The notes below the pieces were generated by a model, which was given only the letters and a program-made list of their open reading frames with translations, was not told the origin of the DNA and searched no databases. This document shows, piece after piece, positions 1 through 6,332 of a stretch of 6,338 nt of DNA (its first letter is position 1; every line of letters begins with the position of its first letter). The stretch comes from Planctomycetaceae bacterium (lineage in GTDB: Bacteria > Planctomycetota > Planctomycetia > Pirellulales > Pirellulaceae). The stretch covers positions 1 to 6,338 of the forward strand of contig REEF01000397.1 of NCBI GenBank assembly GCA_007695205.1, in the 5' to 3' direction. The translations under genes and the position numbers were made by a program.

Positions 1-77
1 AAAACGACTCCCGACCCCGCCCGCGTCACCCATGCAGGGCTACCTTGATTGACAAAAAACTCCTGGCCGGGTGCTTA
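1..77 (-). repeat. Dispersed intergenic element, copy 1 (3' end of propeller gene)
   Basis: Read on the minus strand, it begins with TAAGCACCCGGCCAGG, whose TAA is the stop codon of the propeller gene, and ends at the window edge with GGTCGGGAGTCGTTTT. Both 16-nt ends are identical to the ends of copy 3 at 6177-6234. The distance between the two end motifs is 61 nt here against 42 nt in the other copies, and the interior does not match. The element may continue past the window edge. Confidence 0.6.
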
Positions 78-87
78 TTGGCTCCAG
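54..87 (-). terminator. Possible intrinsic terminator overlapping the stop codon of the propeller gene
   Basis: On the minus strand CTGG-(AG bulge)-CC pairs with GGCCAG across an 11 nt loop that includes the TAA stop codon. After GAG comes a run of six T. The stem is short and bulged, and the T-run starts three bases after it, so this is a weak candidate. The 3' arm also belongs to the dispersed repeat at 1-77. Confidence 0.25.
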
Positions 88-3000
88 CAGACGATTCGAC
101 CATCGGTGGTGGAATAGAGTACTCGGCCCGGCACGGCGATCAGCCCGTCGAACACGGGCGGAGCGTCCAGCGGATAGGCGGCCTGTTTTTGTCCATCGGA
201 TGCGGAAACGGCCCACAAGGACCCTCCGGCATGCCCCTCCCAGACGGCGGTCGGATCTTCCGCGTCCAGCATATCGCCGGGGCCAGCGATCCAAAGCGAC
301 TCGCCGGCCAACGCCATCGCTCGCACCGTCGGTTCGACAGCGCGTTCCCAACGGAAGACCTCGTCCGCGTCTTTGCGTCGCGTCAGATCGACCAGGTTCC
401 TGGCGAACAGACGATACTGGGCGCCGCCGAGTCCCACATGACTGCCGTCGCGGTGATAGCGGTCGCGCCCAAAACCGTAGACGACGTCGCCGTCCTGCAC
501 CAGCAGCCGACCGCTGGGAACCTGGTCGCCCATGTTCGGCCAAGCACCCCACCCCCCGTGCATCTTGGATCCGATGATCCAATAGGTACGGTGCCACCAT
601 GTATCGTCCAAAAATCCGGCTGGGCTGTGCAGATGCGGTACGGTTTCCGGCTGAAGGGCGCCGTCCAAGGCAAAACGCAGATGCCGCATGAACACGGCAT
701 CCTGCTGGGCGGATAGAATGTCGTTCAGCGCCCCCGGCATGCTGAACCCGGGCGTGGGACGTGGTAAGGGATGGGGCTGATGGTCGGTTTGCTGGTCGCG
801 GGTGTCGACGATCGTCCTCGACCGCTCCTGGCCACTGACTGCATCCAGCCGCACCAGCACGATCCCGCCGTCCAGATAGCCCGATCGTCCGGCGGTGGCA
901 TACACGGTCGCTTGTGACGAATCGGATTCGGGCAACACCAGCACGCTGCCATGAACCGGCCAGGCGGATTCCAGTTGGCCGTGAACGGTCACCAACCGCT
1001 CGCCCGGCGCCGCTCGGTAACGCCAGGCCAGCCGGCCGTCGGCGGCTCGCAGGCAGTAGACCCAGCCGTCGGCAGATCCCAGCAGTAGCCGTCCGTTCCA
1101 ATAGGTCGGAGGCGAATCGATCCGCGCTCCGGCGGTGAATTGCCAGACCTGCCGGCCGGATTCCAGATCCAGTGCATGCAGCGTATGGGTGTCGATCGAG
1201 GCCACGTAGACCAGATCGCCCGCAGCCACCGGGGCGCTAAGCGGCTTTGCCAGTTGCGTTTCCCACGCGATCTGCACGTCGGGCGATACCCGCGCCGACG
1301 TGGCGCCGCTGCGGCCCGGATCGTGCCGATAGGTGGGCCAGTCGCCGGCAGCCGCTGGGACCGGTTGGACTCCGTCGTACGCGGGGCCTGGTTCCAATCG
1401 ATCGTCGTCGGTCGCAGGCAGCTCGACCCGTGGCGGATCCGAGGCCAACGCCAGGAACGAGTTCAGCTTGGCGAGGACGAAACACGCGCAAGGATGAGGC
1501 GGCGCGTACAGCAGTCCGTTGCAGGGGATGACGCCATACTGGCATTCGCCGCGTACCCAGTGATGAGCAAACGCTTCCCCGGTCTCCACATCAGCGAACT
1601 CGACACCAGTGCGACCGGTGATCAGGTATCGCTCCGTCGCCTTGTGGCGGTGGCATCGCGCGTGCGACATGATGGGCTGATAGAACTCTTGATCACGGGG
1701 ACGCTGTCGGACGATCTCGCCCGTGCGTAAGTCGCGACCGTGGATGATGCCGGGATCCTTGGCGCCGACCAGGTTCCCCGTCCAAACCAGACCGCCGACC
1801 ACCAGCACATCGACGGGCGTGTTATATCCCTCGCGGCACGGAGCCGTCCACAAACGCTCGCCCGTCTGTGCGCAAAAAGCGATCAAGCGGCCGGGTGGCG
1901 AAATACCGCCTTGGCTGGTAACGATCCACTCAACTTCGGCCGGCGGCTCGTCCGCTTCATCCTCGGGAACCTCGCGGTCGGCCGACAACACCACTCCATC
2001 GTGCACCACCAGAGTCGGGGCTGTCCACGCGGGTCGCCGGCGGCTGATCGGCCTGGCAGATCGCCAGATCTCTCGACCGGTCTCTGCATCCAGGCACAGC
2101 AGATGATCGGGATTCTGGAAGAAAACGCTGCCCTCGGCGACCGCCAGCGTTGTGGGCATCACCTGCCGACTCTCGATGCCCCGGTGTTCCCAGCGAGTGC
2201 GACCGCTTTCTGCGTCCACTGCCATCAAGCGGGTCGCCGGACGTGGCTCGTCGTAGATCGGCCACCAATTCCACTGCCGATCGGTGCGCTGGGCGCGGCG
2301 AGCTTGAGCCGCAGGTTCAGACGCCCCGTCGCCGATCACCAGGTACAGCACACCGTCGCTGACCAGGATCTCCTGAGTGTTTTCCGTCTGGTCGTACTCG
2401 TGCACGGTTTCCCCGGTGGCCGCGTCCAGCGCAGCGACCTTCTGGCCGTACCCCAGGGTTACAAACAGACGGTCGCCCACGGCGACCAGCCGCCGAGCCA
2501 GCTCCGGCGGCCCGCTACGAAAGCCACGCAATCGCCATTCCCAGGTCGCCATGGGCCGTTCCCATAGTTTCACACCGCTGAAAGCATCCCGGGCCACCAG
2601 CATCCATCGAGGCGGCATGGTCACGTCGGCGGTAGCACCCTGGTCCAAGATATAGAACAACCTTCCCTTCGCCGAAACGGCCGCGCTTAGCGTGGCCAAG
2701 TGCTCGTGACTGCGGGACCACTGCGGCGGGGCGACCCATTGCAGACGCGTGGGCGGGCCGACCACTCGGTCGTCCGCCACCGCGTTGTTGCTGGGACTGT
2801 GCAAGTAGTGCGTCCACTCGTCGATTTCTTCCGGCCATGGTTTGACCGTCTTCGACCATGTCTGGTCCTGCCGCACCAATGCGACGCCGCCCGGCGCCAG
2901 CACCCGCAGCACCTCGTCCATCGACACTGGATCCGGATGGTCGACGATCATCAAGTTCACCAGGTTTTCCGCATACGGCAGATGCGTTCCATTCCAATCG

Positions 3001-3386
3001 CCGATGGCAACCACGCCGTACAGTCCTTGCGCGTGGATGTGATTTCGAGCCTGATCGCGGGCGGTTCGATCCTTCTCCAGACCGTGCACCAGGTAGCTCT
3101 CGTCCGCTCGCAACGCCGCGGTCAACCGGCCGTCACCACAGCCGACATGCACGACCAGTCCGCCCCGGACGCCGCTCTGCTGCAACAGACGCTCTGCCAC
3201 TCGCCCGGCAGTGTCAACGTCCGCGACATCGGCCGTGTCCGCCGCTGCCGGTTGTTCGGCCGCTTGCACTTGGTTCATCGAGACGCTGGAAGAGAAGGAC
3301 CAGAAAAGAACCATGAGAAACGTGTACACGGTGGTGCACGTGAGGCGACTTACGACGCGCCGTTTCCCGGACGTTGACTTCCACAT
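75..3386 (-). CDS. Secreted PQQ-type beta-propeller protein with N-terminal SAM-methyltransferase-like domain
   Basis: The protein has 1103 residues. ATG at 3386 is chosen because GGGAG lies 7 nt upstream and a good promoter at 3438-3466 lies between it and the in-frame start at 3506. Residues 1-42 look like a signal peptide: basic KRR, a hydrophobic core around 17-36, and likely cleavage after VQA. Residues about 60-175 resemble a class I SAM methyltransferase, with motif I VVHVGCGDG at 78-86, an acidic residue at E104, GDW at 129-131, IVDHPD at 147-152 and the APGG turn at 164-167. From about 185 (EWTHYLH) onward is a beta-propeller with about ten blade motifs of the type LDAxTGxxxW, for example near 319, 390, 432, 504, 739 and 779. 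DWPTYRHDPGRSG at 682-694 starts a second propeller-like section. HPCAC at 631-635 and RCHRHKATERY at 577-587 resemble motifs I remember from large planctomycete propeller families. The substrate and catalytic activity are unknown, and PQQ binding itself is not demonstrated. The family assignment is firm; the function is not. Confidence 0.93.
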   Translation of the reverse strand: MWKSTSGKRRVVSRLTCTTVYTFLMVLFWSFSSSVSMNQVQAAEQPAAADTADVADVDTAGRVAERLLQQSGVRGGLVVHVGCGDGRLTAALRADESYLVHGLEKDRTARDQARNHIHAQGLYGVVAIGDWNGTHLPYAENLVNLMIVDHPDPVSMDEVLRVLAPGGVALVRQDQTWSKTVKPWPEEIDEWTHYLHSPSNNAVADDRVVGPPTRLQWVAPPQWSRSHEHLATLSAAVSAKGRLFYILDQGATADVTMPPRWMLVARDAFSGVKLWERPMATWEWRLRGFRSGPPELARRLVAVGDRLFVTLGYGQKVAALDAATGETVHEYDQTENTQEILVSDGVLYLVIGDGASEPAAQARRAQRTDRQWNWWPIYDEPRPATRLMAVDAESGRTRWEHRGIESRQVMPTTLAVAEGSVFFQNPDHLLCLDAETGREIWRSARPISRRRPAWTAPTLVVHDGVVLSADREVPEDEADEPPAEVEWIVTSQGGISPPGRLIAFCAQTGERLWTAPCREGYNTPVDVLVVGGLVWTGNLVGAKDPGIIHGRDLRTGEIVRQRPRDQEFYQPIMSHARCHRHKATERYLITGRTGVEFADVETGEAFAHHWVRGECQYGVIPCNGLLYAPPHPCACFVLAKLNSFLALASDPPRVELPATDDDRLEPGPAYDGVQPVPAAAGDWPTYRHDPGRSGATSARVSPDVQIAWETQLAKPLSAPVAAGDLVYVASIDTHTLHALDLESGRQVWQFTAGARIDSPPTYWNGRLLLGSADGWVYCLRAADGRLAWRYRAAPGERLVTVHGQLESAWPVHGSVLVLPESDSSQATVYATAGRSGYLDGGIVLVRLDAVSGQERSRTIVDTRDQQTDHQPHPLPRPTPGFSMPGALNDILSAQQDAVFMRHLRFALDGALQPETVPHLHSPAGFLDDTWWHRTYWIIGSKMHGGWGAWPNMGDQVPSGRLLVQDGDVVYGFGRDRYHRDGSHVGLGGAQYRLFARNLVDLTRRKDADEVFRWERAVEPTVRAMALAGESLWIAGPGDMLDAEDPTAVWEGHAGGSLWAVSASDGQKQAAYPLDAPPVFDGLIAVPGRVLYSTTDGRIVCWSQ

Positions 3387-3437
3387 GGTTGGACTCCCGG
3401 CTGAACTTCGAGCTGCTGACGGAATCGAGACCCCTTG

Positions 3438-3466
3438 TTTGTAACGGGACGACCAACCGCTGACAA
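3438..3466 (-). promoter_or_regulatory. Sigma70-like promoter for the propeller/methyltransferase gene
   Basis: On the minus strand TTGTCA (3466-3461; 5 of 6 to the consensus -35) is followed after exactly 17 nt by TACAAA (3443-3438; 4 of 6 to the consensus -10). Transcription would begin near 3431, giving a leader of about 45 nt that contains the GGGAG ribosome site at 3394-3398. This placement supports the ATG at 3386 over the upstream in-frame start. Promoter rules in planctomycetes are less certain than in enterobacteria. Confidence 0.5.
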
Positions 3467-3479
3467 CTGGCCGCTGTTG

Positions 3480-3558
3480 GGAAGGGGTCGGGCCCTCTCC
3501 GGGCACACCGTATTTCCCGAGTTTTCAGCATGCCCTCCAAAGGGTCAGACCCCTTTTC
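3480..3558. repeat. 79 bp palindromic mini-element with imperfect inverted ends
   Basis: The left end GGAAGGGGTCGGGCCC and the reverse complement of the right end GAAAAGGGGTCTGACCC share the core AAGGGGTC and a final CCC. AAGGGGTC at 3482-3489 pairs perfectly with GACCCCTT at 3548-3555. An inner pair GGGCA (3501-3505) / TGCCC (3531-3535) would add a second stem. The element lies 14 nt upstream of the propeller gene's -35 box. It resembles a small non-autonomous mobile element. The left end also matches the GAAGGGGTCGGG end motif of the dispersed element at 5351-5362. Confidence 0.45.
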
Positions 3559-3739
3559 AGACAAAGCTTAGCACGGATGGCAAAGCCGGGGCACCGATGA
3601 AAAAAGGAGCGCGGCCTCGCGACCGAAACCGCAGCGGATGGATAGGTAAGCGCCGCGTTTACGCGGTATTTCAAATTTGCTTGTCATTTGTTTCGACTCT
3701 ACAAAACCAACGCCTTGGCTAAAAATTGCAAGCAAACAC

Positions 3740-3764
3740 GTGGCCCGGCATCTCCGAGGCCGGG
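3740..3764 (+). repeat. Possible third, single GTGG-headed hairpin
   Basis: GTGG at 3740-3743 is followed directly by CCCGGC (3744-3749), a 9 nt loop, and GCCGGG (3759-3764). The GTGG-plus-stem layout recalls the neighbouring paired units, but the stem and loop sequences are different. It may be a diverged or unrelated hairpin. Confidence 0.3.
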
Positions 3765-3778
3765 ATCTGCGTCTTTTG

Positions 3779-3860
3779 GTGGGTTCCGAGCGCCGATCGG
3801 AACCGGATCGGTGTGGAGGTTGCCAATATCCTGGAGTCGCGTTCGGCGCCCGCGACCCAC
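3779..3860. repeat. REP/BIME-like pair of inverted GTGG-headed hairpins, copy A
   Basis: The left unit (3779-3804) is GTGG followed by a hairpin with stem GGTTCCGA / TCGGAACC and loop GCGCCGA. The right unit (3835-3860) is inverted: stem core GTCGCG / CGCGAC, loop TCGGCGC (the reverse complement of the same loop), ending in CCCAC. A 30 nt spacer separates them. The second copy at 6249-6332 has the same arrangement. The pair ends 105 nt before the oxidoreductase start codon. Confidence 0.65.
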
Positions 3861-3965
3861 TTTCTTTTGCGGTCCGATTCTGCAAGACTGTAGGGTGATC
3901 GCAGAACCACAGCGTTCGATTTGCATGGGTCTCCTTCTGCCTCTCAACCATGGAGTACTTTTGGA

Positions 3966-5309
3966 ATGAATGACCGCCACCTCTCCCGTCGCGACTTCCT
4001 GCAGCGTTCTTCGATACTGGCCGCTTCCGCCGGCGCGGTGCCCTACTTCTTCAGTAGCCGGGTGGCGAAAGCCAAAGCGGCGAACGATCGCTTGGGCGTG
4101 GGTTCGATCGGCACCGGGGGCATGGGGTCGGGGATCGGTCACAGTGCCGGGAATCGCGGTGAAATGCGAGCTTGTGCCGATGTCGATCTGAGTCGCGCCG
4201 AGGCGTTCGCCGAGCGTTATGAAGGACGCTGCACGGTGTACCAGGACTATCGCCAGTTATTGGATCGGGACGACATCCAGGTGGTTACGATCGGAACGCC
4301 CGACCACTGGCACACCAAACCGGCCATCGAGGCGATGCAGGCGGGTAAGCATGTGTACTGCGAAAAACCGCTGACGCTGACCATCGAAGAAGGGCAGTTG
4401 ATCACCAAGGTGGCTCGGCAGACGGGCGTCGTGTTCCAGGTGGGCAGCCAGCAGCGGAGCGATCGAGGCCGGTTCCTGACGGCCATCGCGTTGGCTCGGA
4501 GTGGCCGTCTGGGCAAACCATTGACCGCGACCTGCTCGTTGGGCGCCGGGCCCAGCGGAGGACCGTTTGAGACATCGGACCCACCCGCCAACTTGGACTG
4601 GGACGCCTGGCTGGGCCAGTGCCCAGTGGTCCCCTACACGCGTCAACGCGGCCATGGCAATTTCCGCTGGTGGCTGGAATACTCCGGCGGCAAAATGACC
4701 GATTGGGGAGCACACCACGTCGATATCGCTCAATGGGGCCTGGGACATGAACTGAGCGGCCCGGTGGAAATCGAGGGCGAAGGCAATTTTCCTCATCTGC
4801 CCGACGACTTCGACCCCGTGGCCTTCTACGCCGGAAAGCAGCAGATCCCCAACGGTTACAATACGGCGACGACATTTAGCGTAACCGCAAACTTTGCCGA
4901 CGGTGCGAAGATGATCATCCAGCACGGCCCGGACAACGGCGTTTGGTTCGAAGGCGACAAAGGTCGTATCTTCGTGAACCGAGGACGGATCTCGGGGGCG
5001 CCCATCGAGCAACTGACCGACGACGATCGCCAATGGCTGGCCGAAGAAACGGCCAAGTTGTACAAAGACGCACCGTTTCAGGGCGGCCACATGGGCAACT
5101 TTTTCTGGTGCATTGAAAACGGCGGCGAACCGGTGTCGGATGTCTACACCCATCACCGTGCCGTCTCGACCTGTCACCTGGCCAACCACGCGATGCTGCT
5201 GGGCCGGAAACTGCGCTGGGATCCGGAAAACGAGCGATTCTTGGGCGACGATGTCGCGGACCAATTGATCGCTCGCCCGCGACGCGAAGCGTACGATATC
5301 CAAATCTGA
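3966..5309 (+). CDS. Tat-exported Gfo/Idh/MocA family NAD(P)-dependent oxidoreductase
   Basis: The protein has 447 residues. ATG at 3966 is preceded by GGAG with a 10 nt gap, and it places a twin-arginine signal at the very N-terminus (LSRRDFL, residues 6-12, then a hydrophobic stretch to about 29 and likely cleavage near VAKA at 33-36). An in-frame TTG at 3921 would bury the signal and is less likely. The Rossmann dinucleotide-binding fold starts at about 42, with the glycine motif GTGGMG at 49-54. TPDHWH is at 111-116 and the family signature EKPLT at 133-137, where K134 is the expected catalytic lysine. DWGAHHVD at 246-253 supplies the DxxxH pair D246/H250, expected by family knowledge to act with that lysine on a sugar or polyol hydroxyl. 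The C-terminal half fits the bacterial-type Gfo/Idh C-terminal domain. The Tat signal implies folding with bound nucleotide in the cytoplasm before export. The substrate cannot be told. Some Tat-signal relatives are NAD-dependent glycosidases (GH109), so hydrolase activity is an alternative. Confidence 0.95.
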   Translation: MNDRHLSRRDFLQRSSILAASAGAVPYFFSSRVAKAKAANDRLGVGSIGTGGMGSGIGHSAGNRGEMRACADVDLSRAEAFAERYEGRCTVYQDYRQLLDRDDIQVVTIGTPDHWHTKPAIEAMQAGKHVYCEKPLTLTIEEGQLITKVARQTGVVFQVGSQQRSDRGRFLTAIALARSGRLGKPLTATCSLGAGPSGGPFETSDPPANLDWDAWLGQCPVVPYTRQRGHGNFRWWLEYSGGKMTDWGAHHVDIAQWGLGHELSGPVEIEGEGNFPHLPDDFDPVAFYAGKQQIPNGYNTATTFSVTANFADGAKMIIQHGPDNGVWFEGDKGRIFVNRGRISGAPIEQLTDDDRQWLAEETAKLYKDAPFQGGHMGNFFWCIENGGEPVSDVYTHHRAVSTCHLANHAMLLGRKLRWDPENERFLGDDVADQLIARPRREAYDIQI

Positions 5310-5312
5310 AGT

Positions 5313-5365
5313 GTAAGCACTCAGCCGGATATCCCTTGCGAGAATCGGCAGAAGGGGTCGGGAGT
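5313..5365 (+). repeat. Dispersed intergenic element, copy 2 (3' end of oxidoreductase gene)
   Basis: It begins with GTAAGCACTCAGCCGG three nucleotides after the oxidoreductase stop and ends with GAAGGGGTCGGGAGT. An ungapped comparison of 5314-5365 with 6177-6228 gives 38 identities in 52 positions, with the divergence concentrated in one 6 nt patch in the middle. It fills about half of the 104 bp gap between the convergent stops of the oxidoreductase and the response regulator. I see no convincing intrinsic terminator in that gap. Confidence 0.6.
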
Positions 5366-5413
5366 GGCGTCGTTCAATTTGTTCGATTTTCGCCAGATCT
5401 TGACCTTTTGGGA

Positions 5414-6046
5414 TCAGCCGATTTCTCGCTTGACCAACCAAACGGCGGCGGCCGTGCGATCGGGCATGTCCAGCTTGCGAAGTACGTTCTGGACGTGCTC
5501 TTTGACGGTTTCGACACTGATACTCATCGAATAACCGATCTCGCGGTTGCTCAACCCATACGACAGATGCTTCAGCACCTGATACTCGCGGCGAGTCAGC
5601 GGCACATCGTCGGCTTTCGGGTCGGCCCGTTGTTGCAGTTTGGCCTTGATCGTGCTGAACACCGTATCCGGCGGGGCCGGTTCGCCACGGACAACTCGTC
5701 GGATGGTGGACGAAAACATTTCGGGGGCAACGTCCTTCAGCAGGAAATCCTGAGCCCCCAACGCGACCGCTCGGGCCACGTAGGTCAAGTTGTCATGCGC
5801 GGAGATCACGATCACGTTCGTCGTCGGAGTCTCCTTGCGGATTAATTCCAACGCGTCCAGACCATCCATGTCCGGCATCAAGACGTCCAGTAACAACACG
5901 TCGGGCTTCTTCGCCTTGGTCGCGTCGATCGCCTCCTGGCATGTGGATGCCTGGGCGACAATCTGAATGTCTTGGTCAGCCAGCAAACAGACCAACCCCT
6001 TACGAATAACTTCCTGGTCGTCTGCCAGGATCACACTGATAGCCAC
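5414..6046 (-). CDS. NarL/FixJ-type two-component response regulator (REC + LuxR HTH)
   Basis: The protein has 210 residues, the usual length for this family. The start is GTG at 6046, preceded by GGGGAG with a 7 nt gap. Residues 1-120 form a receiver domain: acidic pair D9/D10, phospho-acceptor D54 in LLLDVLMPDMDG, switch residue S82 and conserved K104 (LLKD). All key residues are present, so phosphorylation by a histidine kinase is expected. Residues about 148-206 form a LuxR-type helix-turn-helix (LTRREYQVLKHLSYGLSNREIG, then the recognition segment SVETVKEHVQNVLRKL), which should bind DNA as a dimer. No kinase gene lies in the window, so the partner is either beyond the right edge or elsewhere. 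The gene converges on the oxidoreductase. A perfect 7 bp inverted repeat 64 to 81 nt upstream of the start is a possible operator. Target genes cannot be inferred. Confidence 0.95.
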   Translation of the reverse strand: MAISVILADDQEVIRKGLVCLLADQDIQIVAQASTCQEAIDATKAKKPDVLLLDVLMPDMDGLDALELIRKETPTTNVIVISAHDNLTYVARAVALGAQDFLLKDVAPEMFSSTIRRVVRGEPAPPDTVFSTIKAKLQQRADPKADDVPLTRREYQVLKHLSYGLSNREIGYSMSISVETVKEHVQNVLRKLDMPDRTAAAVWLVKREIG

Positions 6047-6109
6047 TTGATTGCTCCCCTGAAAACAGAACTAAAAGTAGCACTCAAAACGGAAACGAAA
6101 CGGGCACTA

Positions 6110-6127
6110 ATCAGAGGATACTCTGAT
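6110..6127. promoter_or_regulatory. Perfect inverted repeat upstream of the response regulator
   Basis: ATCAGAG and CTCTGAT form a perfect 7 bp inverted repeat around GATA. It lies 64 to 81 nt upstream of the GTG start. It could be an operator (including one for autoregulation by a dimeric LuxR-type protein) or a leader hairpin. An A8 run follows at 6133-6140 on the plus strand, not a T-run, so it does not look like a terminator. Confidence 0.35.
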
Positions 6128-6175
6128 GGACGAAAAAAAACCAGACCTAAGGCGGTATTTTCTTGCGCCCCGTTA

Positions 6176-6236
6176 GTAAGCACCCGGCCAGGTCTCTCTT
6201 GGTCCGGTCGGCGGAAGTGGTCGGGAGTCGTTTTCG
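6176..6236 (+). repeat. Dispersed intergenic element, copy 3 (upstream of response regulator)
   Basis: It begins GTAAGCACCCGGCCAGG and ends GGTCGGGAGTCGTTTTCG. ACCCGGCCA at 6182-6190 can pair with TGGTCCGGT at 6200-6208 around a 9 nt loop, with one C-C mismatch and one G-U pair. No plus-strand gene ends here, unlike the other two copies. The paired REP-like hairpins start 12 nt further on, at 6249. Confidence 0.6.
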
Positions 6237-6248
6237 GATGACGATTTA

Positions 6249-6332
6249 GTGGGTCCCGCGCGCCGAGCGGGACCTGCATTTCCGGCGGGCATTTGCGTCC
6301 CCATTTGGTCCCGCTCGGCGCGCGGGACCCAC
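6249..6332. repeat. REP/BIME-like pair of inverted GTGG-headed hairpins, copy B
   Basis: Two 26-nt units, 6249-6274 and 6307-6332, are perfect reverse complements separated by 32 nt. Each unit starts (or, inverted, ends) with GTGG/CCAC and is itself a hairpin: stem GGTCCCGC / GCGGGACC, loop GCGCCGA. No T-run follows and no gene ends here, so a terminator is unlikely. No Y1 (REP-associated) transposase gene is present in the window. Confidence 0.75.

Larger units (their letters stand above)
3387..3965. other. Divergent intergenic region between propeller and oxidoreductase genes
   Basis: I see no credible gene in these 579 bp. Besides the promoter and the repeats listed separately, it holds a short GC hairpin CCGCG-TTTA-CGCGG at 3653-3666 and an inverted repeat TTCTGC (3878-3883) / GCAGAA (3901-3906) upstream of the oxidoreductase. 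A clear promoter for the oxidoreductase is not evident. TTGCTT (3677-3682), 17 nt, TACAAA (3700-3705) has good spacing but a poor -35 and would leave a leader of about 250 nt running through the REP-like pair. Confidence 0.6.

Noticed and set aside
40..1101. Long open frame (353 codons) overlapping the propeller gene on the same strand in another frame
   Set aside because: The translation is Arg/Gly/Pro/Ser-rich low-information sequence with no motif, while the overlapping frame has clear propeller repeats.
1740..2567. Plus-strand open frame (275 codons) opposite the propeller gene
   Set aside because: It has no recognisable domain or ribosome site, and the opposite strand clearly encodes propeller blades.
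3387..3506. An upstream in-frame start that would lengthen the propeller protein by 40 residues
   Set aside because: The extension would place the signal peptide inside the protein, overlaps the repeat element at 3480, and begins upstream of a good promoter at 3438-3466. ATG at 3386 has its own GGGAG ribosome site.
3677..3705. TTGCTT-17-TACAAA as the oxidoreductase promoter
   Set aside because: The -35 is poor, and the leader would be about 250 nt and run through the REP-like pair. It was kept only as a remark in the intergenic entry.
3921..3965. TTG start adding 15 residues to the oxidoreductase
   Set aside because: The ATG at 3966 has GGAG upstream and puts the twin-arginine motif at the usual distance from the N-terminus.
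4257..5441. Long open frame (394 codons) antisense to the oxidoreductase
   Set aside because: It mirrors a gene with intact family motifs in GC-rich DNA, and its translation shows no recognisable domain. It is a shadow of codon bias.
6249..6332. The 26 bp inverted repeat as an intrinsic terminator or a transposon's terminal repeats
   Set aside because: There is no T-run and no gene ending there. The 32 nt interior is too short for an insertion sequence, and each arm folds on itself with stem changes matching the other copy, which fits REP pairs better.
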